Shown: one piece after another, positions 22,848 to 34,700 of the stretch | Numbering within the stretch: the first letter of the stretch is position 1 | Layout of the letters: each line of letters begins with the position of its first letter | NCBI RefSeq assembly: GCF_002127325.2 | Contig: NC_035448.2 | Location: 6,596,915 to 6,660,914, forward strand | Direction of reading: 5' to 3' | DNA length: 64,000 bases | Source of the DNA: Helianthus annuus | Taxonomy: Eukaryota > Streptophyta > Magnoliopsida > Asterales > Asteraceae | Made by a program: the position numbers and the translations under genes | Notes under the pieces: model-generated | Database searches by the model: none | What the model was told of the DNA's origin: nothing | Seen by the model: only the letters and a program-made list of their open reading frames with translations

Positions 22848-23703
22848 GAGTTAATTACATAAATAGTTCACGTGGTTTACCTAAAATAACACTTTTAGGT
22901 ACTAATGCTTTTCTTTGTTTTTTTTATAACAGGCTCATGTTCTATGATCTCAATTGCGTAACACTTTAGGGTACTAAAGCTAGCATATGTTAAAATTTTC
23001 GTTAGGTTTGAATAAAATGACAAAAACACTCTTCATAACCAAAGGGACCATTAATGTAATAAAGCGTTTTTAATTATGGGGACCATTTATTTAAATTACT
23101 AAATAAATATAAAAACAAAACAACCCCCACCCCACCTGAAATCAGACGTCGGTAACAGGTGACCACCACTAGTCTGAGGGGACAATGGGGGTAGTGGCGG
23201 TTGCGCCTATTGTTATGGTTTCTTCTTTAATAACTAACTAATCAGGTATGGCGAAGAGAACAGAGCAATTATTTTGATTTGGGTTTTGAAATAGAAAAAA
23301 AAAGAGCAACGGGGAAAGAGCTGGTTTCAATGAGTATTCATGGAGGCCAACGAGGGTGGTTTCATTTAGTGTCGGTGGTGATCAAAAGGTGGTGTTTGTG
23401 GGTGACGAATTTGCAGTCAAGTGGTGAAACTAATCTGGTCAGCTGCTTTGTACAAAATAAGAATATAAGTTTGAGTCTGTTACAATAACAGTCCCTCGTT
23501 TTTTTTTACTTTATAACTTAAAGGGTATTTTGGGCAATTTACTCAAATTTAACAAAAAATCTAACGGGCGTTGGTCTTATTACCCAAACGTTGTTAGAAA
23601 ATTGAAAACATACAACTTGGACCTATTACAACAACAAAAAAAAACGTAGTATCTAAAGGTGTTATTTTTGGTAAATCACAAGGACTATTTGTGTAATTAA
23701 CTC
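22848..23703. mobile_element. Foldback/MITE-family element with unique core
   Basis: The ends are inverted copies: GAGTTAATTACATAAATAG on the left and CTATTTGTGTAATTAACTC on the right, followed inward by GTGGTTTACC and its complement. These match the termini inside the foldback at 11309-12467. About 350 bp in the middle (23110-23470) are GC-richer and not repeated elsewhere here, so the element may carry captured sequence. No clean target duplication was seen. Confidence 0.6.
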
Positions 23704-24616
23704 GAAAATTAATATAAAAAGTGGTGATGAATTTGAAATGTAAGCATTTACAAGGATGTTTGTAGGATTGAAAAAAAAACAAACGTTTTTAAAGATTTTA
23801 TGAAAATATAATGTAACAACTAACTAGCTACGCTACGTCCATAATTGTTTTTATCTATTTACATTTGTTGATAATATAATGAAAATAAATGGGTGCTCCT
23901 TACTTATCATACCCCCTTTCCTTTTTTAAATCACATTAAAAGTTTTCATTCTCCCCAAACGTTTTTTATCTTTATTTTTTAAACAACATTTTGTAAACTT
24001 GTTTTTTAATATATTTTTAAATAAATTTTATTAAATGTTTTTTGAATATTTTAAATAACGCTATTGTTATTAAACTTTTTTTACTAAAAATTGTTTCAAG
24101 GTTATTTTTAAAAAGTGATGTTGTGTTTTTAGCCACCATATTCTCTTGATAACCTACAGAACAAAATTTACAAAAGAATATAACTATAAATAATTTTGAA
24201 AGTTTCAAATATAATGGAAACCAATTTATTAAATATATGTATGTATAATGTATCTATGTGTAAACGAGTTTCTTAAATCAAAACCAATTCTTTTGAATTG
24301 CCATGATCATTATGTGTGTTTTGATTTCTCGATATACGACAGAGTTTCTTTTTTTTTTTTTTTTTTTTTTTGATAAACATTTTTCATTTTTTCCAGATGT
24401 TTGATAGTGTTGTTTCTATTTATGTATCTTCTAATAAACCTTTATATTTTTTTCTACTAAAAGTGTTTCAGACTTATAAAAACCATTTTTTAAAAATAAT
24501 GAAATTTCTAGGAGGAAATATGAAAACTTCTAATGTAATTTCAAAAAGGAAAAAGTTATGATAAGTAAAAAGTGGTGCATTAATTTAGCTTAATTTACCC
24601 AAATTAATAAACTTAC
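23704..24616. other. AT-rich spacer downstream of the Aux/IAA exons
   Basis: A poly-T run of about 23 bases lies at 24349-24371. I looked on the minus strand for the last Aux/IAA exon (MF..CKRLR-like) and did not find it. Confidence 0.5.
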
Positions 24617-25189
24617 AGCCAAGGGACGTCTCCAACAAGCATCCAATCCCCATCTTTGTCTTCATATATTGTTGTGTATTCACAACTCCCATTGTCTTCT
24701 TCCATAGCTTGACCTACATTATTCAACTTTTTTCCTAAATATATATCAATTAATAACACTTTATCCTTTAGCAGGAAAAGAAAAGCTTCAATACTTGTAG
24801 AAAAACCTTGCATTTTTATTTATTTATTTATTTATATTTTTGTTTAAGTAGTATTTCCTATATTCTTGCATGCCAACCATTGAGTACATACCAATTCCAT
24901 AACAATCAAAGAGCTTCTCAAGACCCATGCCAAGCTCAGAATACCCTTTAAAACAACTTATATCAACTTTTCTAAGAATCGGTACACCATCCATGCTCAC
25001 TTTCACGTACAACTTTGCCACAACATTCTTCCTATACAACCCCACCGGTGGCCACCCTACCACCACATCCACCTCCTGCCCGCCTTCGGAAATCACCCTC
25101 TTCTTCACTCTTCTCTCACCACTGTCGCCCCCGCCCGGTAGACCTAACCTAAGTTCAGTTATCTCAAGCCCAATCACCTGAGGTCCCAT
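24617..25189 (-). CDS. Aux/IAA transcriptional repressor, partial (two exons)
   Basis: Aux/IAA proteins repress auxin response genes by binding ARF factors, and are degraded when auxin joins them to the TIR1/AFB receptor. Exon 1 (25189-24892) starts [20 protein letters not shown], which holds the EAR repression motif LRLGLP. A basic KKR follows, then the degron [12 protein letters not shown] and domain III ([16 protein letters not shown]). A GT-AG intron at 24891-24714 (GTATGT donor, TGTAG acceptor) joins in phase to exon 2 (24713-24617), reading [21 protein letters not shown], the acidic part of domain IV. Exon 2 ends at a GTAAGT donor, so a final exon with the rest of domain IV and the C-terminal basic signal is expected; none is visible within about 1 kb downstream. 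The gene is either truncated or its last exon is displaced by transposons. Degron residue GL replaces the commoner RS-type pair before YRK. The start was chosen because it gives the usual short N-terminus before the EAR motif. Confidence 0.88.
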
Positions 25190-25252
25190 TTTTTTTGTTA
25201 TTATTATTATTTTAGAAGATGAGGTATGTTTTGTTTTGTGTGGATAGTGCTT

Positions 25253-25260
25253 ATATTTAT
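25253..25260 (-). promoter_or_regulatory. Candidate TATA box of the Aux/IAA gene
   Basis: TATAAATA on the minus strand, 64 bp upstream of the ATG at 25189. No TGTCTC auxin response core was seen between here and 25700, though TGTCTT occurs near 25512. Confidence 0.55.
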
Positions 25261-25403
25261 ACACACATAAAGACGGATATCGAATGATTGAAACAGCAAG
25301 GGGGGTCATTCATATTATGGTCACTCACACTAGAATCTCTTGCAACCAACAAAACATTACCGTACTCTTGTTAGAAACCGGGATATTTTTTGCTTATAAA
25401 TAG

Positions 25404-25791
25404 TGTTGGGATATTAGGCAAGATCGAACATAGGGTTTCTTGGATATTTTGTGCTTTGATTTGTGGCCGTTGGATCAATGTTGGTTTGTAGACACAAACC
25501 ATGTGATCTTTGTCTTCTCAAAAGTTGCTTACCATCAACTCGCACAGTCTTATGCTACGTAATTAATAACACACCATAAATTACAATATTTATTGCTTTA
25601 GTAAGTTGCAAGATCGGGTTACAGTTTCTACACATTCTTTTTAAAAATACCATATCATCTGACCTTTCATATCTAAATTTTGATAGTGAGAGCTCTTATT
25701 TTATTCAATGTATTTGATCGATATAATATACACCAAGATGGAAGAATAAACACAAATAGTGAAAACTGAAAAGCCTGTTCATGGAATGTTT
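25404..25791 (-). repeat. Possible 3' LTR of a copia relic
   Basis: On the minus strand this noncoding stretch follows the copia RNase H stop and would end ATATCCCAACA at 25404, a terminal CA. Its start was not fixed and no partner LTR is in the window. If correct, the LTR ends about 215 bp upstream of the Aux/IAA start codon. Confidence 0.3.
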
Positions 25792-26040
25792 CTAAAGATA
25801 AGATAAGTAAAAGGAATGACAGTGAGGTAACCGGAGGTAATTGTGTAGAAGATATTTTGTTTCCAACACATGTAAGTCTTTATTGCCCAACTTGTCGAGT
25901 TGGAATCTGAATTGTTGTGTTCGTAATACTTTGGTGAGAAGATCTGTGATATGCATCTTGGTATCAATGGTCATTGGTAGAATTTCCTTGGACTCTACTC
26001 TTTCTCGAACAAAGTAACAATCTATTTTCACGTGTTTAGC
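25792..26040 (-). pseudogene. Ty1/copia RNase H C-terminal fragment
   Basis: The minus-strand frame reads AKHVKIDCYFVRERVESKEI, then TIDTKMHITDLLTKVL and QFRFQLDKLG. This matches the end of copia RNase H (the HVEVDCHFVRE, DxxTKAL and KLG blocks known in the family). It is cut at 26041 by an LTR-like sequence, so only about 60 conserved residues remain before the stop at 25792. The element is dead. Confidence 0.85.
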
Positions 26041-26972
26041 GTCACACCCCAACCGATGCGGAAACATCGAGACGAATAGATTGCTCAAAGACATCATAAC
26101 ACTAAATTGCGATATATAGAAGATTTAAAGTTTCATTTTCATTTCATCAAATCAAACATTACATTGTTCAAAGAAAAGAAGTGCGACAATTTGAAATTTC
26201 ATAACTAAATTATCAAATGCTTAAGTAAATTTGGTGAGCATCTAAATCCACCCTAAGTAGTTTTCTTGTAATAGCATCATCAAACATTTCCTGCAACATG
26301 TATAAAATACCCGTCAACACAAACTATGTCGGTGAGCATGCTAGTTTGGTTATATAGCATAAGTTAGAATAAGTCTCAAATCCACATGTTTATAGCATAC
26401 TAAATCATGTAACATACTAACATGCAACAATCTGATATCAATCAAAGTTTGGCACTAGCGTAACCTTATCACCGAAGTAAGTAAGGCATAAAGGATAACT
26501 TAACAATGACCCACAAAACGGGCGGTGTACTAATCCATAGCGCTATACATGTTAAGTGAGGCTTGCAAGGTTAATGATAGATGTCTAAGCATAAGTATAA
26601 TCTAGCATGTCATCACATTTAGCGTAACAAATAAGCATGCATATGGATTGAGTGTTTAAATAAGTTTACATTTATGTTTGTGTATGTGTGTTCAGTATGG
26701 ATACATGTTGCAACCCAAATAGTGTTTAAAATGTAAAATGGGTCAAGTATGAACTCATGGTTTGCGAAGAATTTTCCATAAATACCAGTGAGCGGGTTTG
26801 AGGGATGGAACACCGAAGTCACTCTAAAATGGTAAACAAAGGTGTATGAGTATATGGATGTAGAATATTGGAATGTAATCAAAATTTACGAGTATGAAAA
26901 TACATAAAACATATCTCGCTTAGACACTTATCTGGACACTATTATTAGTGTATGTTTTTCATGAGTGTTAAA
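26041..26972 (-). repeat. Chromovirus-type LTR relic interrupting the copia fragment
   Basis: It begins GTCACACCCCAACCGATGCGG on the plus strand, matching the outer edge of the chromovirus B LTRs (49563, 58259) with small differences. It then diverges, so it belongs to a related family. It breaks the copia RNase H frame at 26041. No internal region was seen, so it may be a solo or truncated LTR. Confidence 0.5.
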
Positions 26973-27203
26973 CTGTAACATCCCAAAAAAGGACTTGGTA
27001 ATTAATCCAAATTAGTGGTAAAAAATTAACCCATAAACATTAGGATTTAAATAAATAAATCTAATATTAAATAAAAGGCGAGTAAATGTTTTTAGAAAAT
27101 AAAGTTTATAAAAGGCTCGAGTTATCAGAACTTAATCTAGGTCGGGTAGTAACATTCCCAAACTTCATAAATTGAATTACCATGTTCAATTAACAATTGA
27201 CAT
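26973..27203 (+). repeat. 5' part of a plus-strand chromovirus LTR, host of the nest
   Basis: It begins TGTAACATCCCAAAAAAGG, a chromovirus LTR start. At 27204 it is interrupted by the 36.6-kb nested SIRE-type element, and it should resume at 63811. It ends with the target duplication GACAT at 27199-27203. Confidence 0.55.
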
Positions 27204-27602
27204 TGTAGGATCGTTTTACCGACAAAACGAGTCGTTCAGAAGTGTTCTTAGACAGAATCAGAGGCGGAATTCATTGATTCAGTCTTCGTTTAGCTTGTGT
27301 TCACTTTTAATTGTCTTGTTTATTGATCTGACAAAGATTTACAGCACAGAGACACTTCGGCAGCACTTCGGCTCCGGAATACACCTTCGTAATTTCGTAC
27401 GAAATGAAACATCAAGACACCTATTTATAGACTTCTAATTTCGTACGAAATAGCCAAGTGCTATTTCGTGCGAAATACCTTCAACACATAATTTCGTGCG
27501 AAATTACATTACAACATACGTTTCTCGTTTTTCGTGCCTTGATCTTTCAATACTAATCTAAGACTCGAACGAAGACAAAGTCGACAGACGTATGCACCAA
27601 CA
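27204..27602 (-). repeat. 3' LTR of the host SIRE-type element (399 bp)
   Basis: It starts TGTAGGATCG and ends TATGCACCAACA on the plus strand, giving TG...CA ends in either direction. It contains four perfect 14-bp palindromes ATTTCGT(A/G)CGAAAT (27392, 27438, 27463, 27491) and a minus-strand TATA box at 27422-27429. It is shorter than the 5' LTR because it has fewer palindromes, although it has 11 bp (CAGCACTTCGG) that the 5' LTR lacks. Confidence 0.92.
27422..27429 (-). promoter_or_regulatory. LTR TATA box flanked by palindromes
   Basis: TATAAATA on the minus strand. Three palindromic motifs lie within 80 bp upstream and one about 17 bp downstream. Confidence 0.6.
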
Positions 27603-27614
27603 GACTCCCCCTCG
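27603..27614 (-). other. Polypurine tract of the host SIRE-type element
   Basis: Minus-strand CGAGGGGGAGTC abuts the 3' LTR. The plus-strand SIRE-type element has the same kind of tract (GAGGGGGAGTT). Confidence 0.8.
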
Positions 27615-28464
27615 GATGTTGACGAGGTCTTCGGTGTCGAGTCTTCAGCATGTCAACTCTTCAGTCTTGATTGATCTTATCTCTTTCACAGAATTTGACA
27701 CTAAAAAGAATCCACAAACTCTATCTTCTCTTTTTTTAGTATCAACACTCCCCTTTTAATGATGATTCAGAATCTTTCTCTGGCTCTAACCTCGTCAGAC
27801 TCCCCCTCTCATCAAGCTGGGATCTCCGTCTGGAATTAGCTATCGCCTTGAGATCGAATCCTGGTTCAAACTCTGTTCAGCTCTTCACAGGTTCTGGATT
27901 GTATCCTGGCTCTCCGTAGCATCAGGATCAGAAAACCTAGCTTTAATCTGCACAAAACTCAACCACTTTTAAGATAAACAGATTTGATGCTAATAGGCTC
28001 TACTCAACCTCCTAAATTCATAATATTCAAATTTAATCCAAATTAATGAACCATTTGAGCTTTTCAAGATCAAATTTTATTTCAATCAATTTCTCCCAAA
28101 CCATTTTGTTCATCTTGTTTAGCACTTGGAATTTTGAAAATCAGCTCTCCACCACCAGTTGTCGAAAATCTTTTTGGATTTTTCAAAATTTATGCTAAAA
28201 CACTCCAAAAATCTTTTTGGTTTTTTTTACGGAATGAAATACAGAATTATATACAAACAATATTTTTGAGAGTTTGCGTTAGGGAATCATATCAGCCATT
28301 GATAAGTTACAGGTATCGTTAAGCTTTTGATTACATATTCAGAATTAAACAATTCACTTAGATTGCCGATATACTGGTCCTCTTAAATTTTCACACACAT
28401 TTCAATCTGATCAGGATACGCATTTAGTGTTTTAAGATCTTAACTTATACGCGTGTAACATCTC
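27615..28464 (-). other. 3' noncoding region of the host SIRE-type element, distal part
   Basis: No pol or env-like frame is seen. It continues, after removal of chromovirus A, into 40342-41374. The last five bases (28460-28464, ATCTC) are the target duplication of chromovirus A. Part of it is similar to 48300-48430 of the plus-strand element (AAATCTTTTTGG stretches). Confidence 0.7.
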
Positions 28465-31400
28465 TGTCACACCCCTTTCTGCGGCGGAAGCATGAGGTGT
28501 GATCCTGAAAAGTTCTCATTGCATACGAAAGGTAAACATACTACATGCTCGTAAAAATAACTTCAAATTCCAAACATTTCATAATTTGAAAACATAAGTC
28601 TAGCGTTTACATCGCGAGATAGCATAAAACATTGTCTTAAAAGTTTACAACTTTATTTAAACATAACATAGACGACATCCACAAGCATGAGTAAGACCGC
28701 GCGCACATCCACCTTTAGTTACCTGAAATACATGTGAGTTTTGGAAAAATCATCAACATAATGTTGGTGTGAATTCATGCAATAATTGTTTTGAATGTTT
28801 AAAATACTCGAATGAAAACATAGTATGAAACTTGTAGAATGTATGAATGTTTGAATGTAACTTGTAAAACGTATCTGTAACTTAGTACTATGACTGTTTG
28901 AATGTGTGAGATCGCTAGTGGTTTGCAAGGCCACTAACATGTGTCACGACATAGGAAGCCACCAAACCTAGGCATTTTTGTCGACTTTGACTGAGACACA
29001 GAAGCACTCATTGGTAGAAGTAGGCCAAGAGTGGGGTTGCCTGAAACCCATTAGATCTAACCTTCTGTTTCGCGGTCTGAATGTATACATTGATTAATGG
29101 TGCTTATGGTACCCTATTCGAGACATGATCTAGAATGTTTCACTTGAATGTTTTTGTACTCCATCATACCATTTGTAAACATTATAACAGTTGTAACATG
29201 TATTTCACCCCCGAAGTTATAAAACCAAAAACAGTTAAAGAAAAGGGGGAGCATGAACTCACAACTTTGCGTTCCTTGCGTCGTAAACTTCACCGGTTTT
29301 GCTTATAATGCGTCGTGACCTAAACGTGTTTTATTATCGTTAGTCACTAGACTTGTATCGCACAAGCACAAGTCACCATCTTTTATGTATTTGTTCTTGT
29401 GTTAAAAATAATTTATATTTTTAACTAAGTGTCTTCTTATATTATTTTCTCAACAATGAATATAAGTTTCTTGTATTTTGCACCCGAATTATGTATCGTG
29501 TACGTAGTATGTGTATTTTTGTGTTTTTACTTCTCAAGAGTATTTAGTGCATGTTCAAGTCCTAATACACTATCACGTATAATACCTATTACATACACTT
29601 AGCACAAAATTTGGTGATCAATAAATATACATATTTTTCTCAAAAATATATAAACTTATTATCAATTTTAGTCTTGAAGAAATCATCATTTCTTTACTTG
29701 AAGTTTACACAACATTTAGGGAAACCTTGGTAAATATTTTTAGGGAATAAGTTCCCCAAAAACTTATATTTTCCTAAGTGTCAAAATTCTATAGAAATTT
29801 TGATAGAGTTTCCCCTACAAATGGAGGTTTCTCATGTTTTCAAAACATGTGTTTATTTTCTTTTAAACTCATCATCAATCAATTTTCAACAACAATCATC
29901 AACAACATATACAAATTTCTTCATATGAAACTTCATGGTGAACTTGATTCTTGTTAAATATGCGTAGTCTTTCAGATCTACACTTTACGTAAGGTGATCT
30001 TTCCAAAAATAAGTGTCCTTGTAAATTTTAACCAACTTTTTATAAGACTCTATTTTACTAACCAACTCATCCATGAGTTTAATGTTTTCAAGGTTTGTAA
30101 ATCATGTTTCTAAAACCACCTTTATGTTCATTAGAAAGATCATTATTTTTAATCTCATGTTTACCCATGGATCTTTCAAGATCCATGCTTAATATCTTTA
30201 GATCTTTCAAAAACAAGTTTTATGTTATATTTTTAACAAACTTTCCATGAGTTTTAGTTTCAAAAATTAATTCTACACATACTTTGTCACTTCAAATTTA
30301 TAAGTTTATGCACAAAAATAATATGTCAAGTTCACATTATGCTTCACATGTTCACCTTCAAGTTTAACCATGGATCCTTCAAGATCCAGGTTTAAACTTG
30401 GTAGATCTTAGCTTTAACATACATGATCTAATTATAAGAGCAAGATACCACATCAACAACTTCATTACACACACTAAAATTTCATGTAGTCACATATTCT
30501 TCATGAATATGTTAGACCTTCTCATTTTTAACATTAGAAGTTAAGTTGTTTAGATGGTGAAACTTGTACATAACATAAACATGACATAAATTAGTGATCA
30601 AGAAGCTTACTACTAGCTCTAATGGCTAGGGAAGTGGCACAAGATTGAAGAAGATGAACAAGGAAGAAAGTGAGTGGTTAAAAGCACTAAAGGGAGGTCC
30701 TTCCAATTCCGTTGCTTACAACCTTCTTAGTTAGGCTCCATACACCTTAGAACATGCTTAGATTGAATGGTGATGGATTGAAAATCAAAGTGTAGAGAGG
30801 GGGTGCTTGGGCCGTAGCTTGAAGGGAGGAGAAGAGAAGGAAGGAGGTGATGGTGTTTGTGAGGTAAGAGAATGGTGAACTCATGGTTATTTATAATAAT
30901 TTTCCAACATCTCTTTACACCATGTGTATTATGTTCCTATCCTTCCAACATGATCTTATAAAATAATCAAATTAAATCAAAGAAAATTTTGGTGTGGGGT
31001 CATGTTTGTAACCGTCCCAAGTGGGGGGGGGGGTATCTAGTTGGGTTTTGATGATAAGTGAAGTGTTTAGTTAGGAATCTAAGTATATTAGTTAGTGTTT
31101 ATGTATATTTGACATTATATAATGTGTTAGGGTGTTCGGGCATCATAATTAGCTTGGTAATGTCAGAACAATACTTCTAATAATATTTTGATGTTCCGGG
31201 TAATATCCGGTTGTTCGGTTTTATACTGGTTCGTTAAAGTGCTAAATTGCACCGTTTAGTGCCCTTTAAGTACTCTTTTGTAACACTTTCGATTCCCGGC
31301 ACTTAGGGAAATATTCTGGATAATAAAACATGAATTCTGCATATTATTTCAGTGTCATAATGCTGATTATAGCTGAATTTAATAAAATTCTGCACTTAAA

Positions 31401-31759
31401 GTGCGTTTCGGGTGCTTTTTAGTGTATATTTTAGTCCCCGGAAAGTCTATATGTTAACCCTTGTATGTACTCTTGGGTTTTCGTGTATTCTTGATGTTGG
31501 ACCTACACCTAGGCCCCAATTCTAGTGTCTGACTGCTTTCTGCAGAGTTGTTGGCATATTGTGTTTTACCGGTGAGTTTACTAGTATTTCTGACGCAACG
31601 CTCTTGTTAATGCATAAAGCAATTCTTGTAGTATAAAATGTGCATGAATTCACTTGTATATCATGTAATCAAACAATGTTGACATTTAAGCATATAATTT
31701 CAGTCATTAAATAATAATTAAAGTGTATGGAAATTACCGGTTCGGTGCCAGTTGTCACA
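28465..31759 (-). repeat. 3' LTR of chromovirus A (3295 bp)
   Basis: On the plus strand it starts TGTCACACCCC and ends GGTGCCAGTTGTCACA. A minus-strand TATA box is at 30888-30895. Relative to the 5' LTR it has about 190 extra bases near 30592-30785, best explained by a deletion in the other copy. A G-run at 31022-31033 differs in length between the copies. Confidence 0.93.
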
Positions 31760-31795
31760 ATCTCCCCCCGTTAAAAGAATTTCGTCCCGAAATTC
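31760..31795 (-). other. Polypurine tract and conserved hairpin of chromovirus A
   Basis: Minus-strand AACGGGGGGAGAT abuts the LTR. Just upstream of it is the perfect inverted repeat GAATTTCGGGACGAAATTC (31777-31795), overlapping the gag-pol stop codon. Confidence 0.75.
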
Positions 31796-34700
31796 AGGCT
31801 GAACCAACTCTCACAGGAGTCTTCTTGAACAGGTGGGGGTACTTTTCTTTGAACTGGTCTTCGCGTTCCCACGTGTACTCGGGTCCGTGTTTAGAGTTCC
31901 AACGTACTTTGACAAGTTTGACAGTGCTCCTCCTGGTCTTGTTGACTTTCCAGTCTGTAACCTCGACGGGTTGTTCTATAAATCGGAGGGTGTCGTCAAT
32001 ATGTACTTCATCCGCAGGGATGATCGTGTTTTCTTGTGTAGGACTCTTCTTGAGGTTGGATACATGGAACGTGTCATGTACTCCATTCAGTTCTTCCGGT
32101 AATTCCAACTTGTATGCTATGGTACTAATCCTTTCTAAGATCTTGAATGGCCTAATGTATCGTGGATTCAACTTTCCACGTTTTCCGAATCTTACTACGC
32201 CCTTCCAAGGTGAGACCTTCAACAATACCTTGTCTCCCACCTCGAATTCCAATGGTTTTCTTCTTCGATCAGCGTAGCTCTTTTGTCGATCTCGAGCCGC
32301 CTTAATGCGCTCTCGGATCTGCGTAATCTTGTCGGTTGTCTCTTATACAAGTTCAGGACCAACCATTCGCTTGTCTCCAGCGTCTGCCCAACATAAGGGC
32401 GATCGGCACTTGCGGCCATACAGAGCTTCGAAAGGTGCGGCTTTGATGCTTGTATGATAATTGTTATTGTAGGAAAACTCAACTAAAGGTAGATGAGTAT
32501 CCTAGCTGCCGCCTAGGTCCATGACACATGCGCGAAGCATATCTTCTAACGTTTGTATGGTTCGTTCGCTCTGGCCATCTGTTTGTGGATGGAATGCCGT
32601 GCTTAGATCTAGCTGAGATCCAAAGGCTTCCTGAAAGGATTGCCAGATTCTTGAGACAAAGCGTCCATCTCTGTCTGAAATGATTGAGATAGGCACTCCA
32701 TGACGTGCCACAATTTCTTTTAAGTATATCTCAGCAAGCTTTCCAGTGCTATCCTTCTCTCGGATTGGTAGGAAATGCGCAGATTTCGTTAATCGATCAA
32801 CTATTACCCATATCATGTCATGTCCTCTAGGGGTCCTGGGTAATTTCGTTATGAAGTCCATCGAGATTTGCTCCCATTTCCACATGGGTATCTCTGGCTG
32901 TTGTAGTAGGCCAGATGGTTTCTGATATTCAGCCTTAACCTTAGCACAGATTAAGCACTTTCCAACGTAGACAGCAACATCGCTTTTAAGTCTCGGCCAC
33001 CAATAGTATTCTTTTAAGTCTTGATACATCTTGTCCGATCCTGGATGGATTAAGTATCTCGATTTATGCGCTTCATCAAGGATGACTTCTCGAATACCGC
33101 CATAGAGTGGAACCCAAATACGCTTCTTAAAGTATAAGGATCCCTCTTCATTTGGCGCCATGTACTTCAATGCACCCCGGAGGTATTCAGCTTTACGGTT
33201 TTCCATATTAAGGGCTTCTTGTTGTGCGTCACGAATACGTGAAGTGAGGTTCGTTCGAATAGTCATTTCCAATGCTCGAACCCTTAGGGTCTTAACCCTT
33301 TCTTTTCGACTTAAAGCGTCCGCTACAACGTTTGCCTTTCCAGGATGGTACTTAATCTCACAGTCATAATCATTTAGCAGCTCGACCCATCGCCGTTGGC
33401 GCATGTTCAGTTCCTTCTGATCAAATATGTGTTGTAGACTTTTGTGGTCTGTGAAGATCGTACATCGAGTACCATATAAATAATGTCGCCAGATCTTCAA
33501 GGCGAATACCACTGCGCCGAGTTCCAAGTCGTGCGTGGTATAATTCTTTTCATGTACCTTTAATTGTCTCGAAGCATATGCGATGACTTTCTGGCATTGC
33601 ATGAGCACACAACCCAAGCCTTGTCGTGAAGCGTCACAGTATACCATGAAGTCTTCAGTGCCTTCGGGTAAGGATAGTATTGGTGCATCGCATAGCTTAT
33701 TTTTGAGAAGCTGGAAGGCTTCTTCCTGCTTGTCACCCCATTCGTACTTCTTGTCTTTCTGCGTAAGGGCAGTTAGCGGTTGAACTATCTTCGAGAAATT
33801 CTCGATGAACCGTCGATAATAGCCTGCTAAGCCCAAAAATTATCGAACTTCAGTTGGAGTTTTGGGGGCTTCCCAATTCTTTATGGCTTCTATCTTGGAT
33901 GGGTCCACATGAATGCCCTTCTCGTTTACAACGTGACCCAGAAACTGTACTTCGTGAATCCAGAATTCGCATTTTGAGAACCTTGCATAAAGTTTCTCTT
34001 TCTTCAGGAGTTCCAAGATGGTTCTGAGATGTTGCTCATGTTCTTCTTTCGTTCGGGAATAAATCAAGATATCATCGATAAATACAATCACGAATTTATC
34101 GAGGTATGGTTTGCATACGCGGTTCATCAGGTCCATAAATACCGCTGGCGCGTTCGTCAGCCCAAATGGCATCACCAGGAATTCGTAATGCCCATAGCGT
34201 GTTCTGAATGCAGTCTTTGGAACGCTTTCCTCTTGTATCCTTAACTGATGGTATCCAGATCGAAGATCGATCTTGGAATAGTAGCTCGATCCTTGCAACT
34301 GATCAAATAAGTCATCAATCCTCGGTAATGGATACCGATTCTTGATAGTGAGCTTGTTCAGTTCTCTGTAATCTATACACATCCGCAGTGTTCCATCCTT
34401 CTTCTTCATGAACAGTACGGGAGCTCCCCAAGGTGAGAAGCTTGGCCTTATGAATCCTTTATCCAACAACTCCTGGAGTTGTGTAGATAATTCTTGCATT
34501 TAGGATGGCGCAAGCCGATAGGGTGCCTTGGCTACAGGAGCGGCTCCTGGAACCAAGTCTATACGGAATTCGACTTGTCGTTGCGGAGGTAGTCCTGACA
34601 GATCTTCGGGAAAAACATCAGGGAATTCTCTCACCACAGGAATGTCTTTGATTCTCAGCTCCACAGCCTTCTTATCTACAACGTGTGCTAGGAAAGCGAC

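Noticed and set aside
28134..28322. Short frame in the host SIRE-type 3' region as an env-like gene
   Set aside because: Too short, no signal peptide or membrane segment pattern, and not kept in the plus-strand element.
31723..32277. Plus-strand reading frame of 184 codons over the chromodomain region
   Set aside because: It is antisense to the chromovirus A gag-pol, which has recognisable domains; codon shadow only.
32219..32482. Minus-strand frame possibly encoding a small basic protein
   Set aside because: It is a different phase of integrase/chromodomain coding; the in-phase reading is the conserved one.
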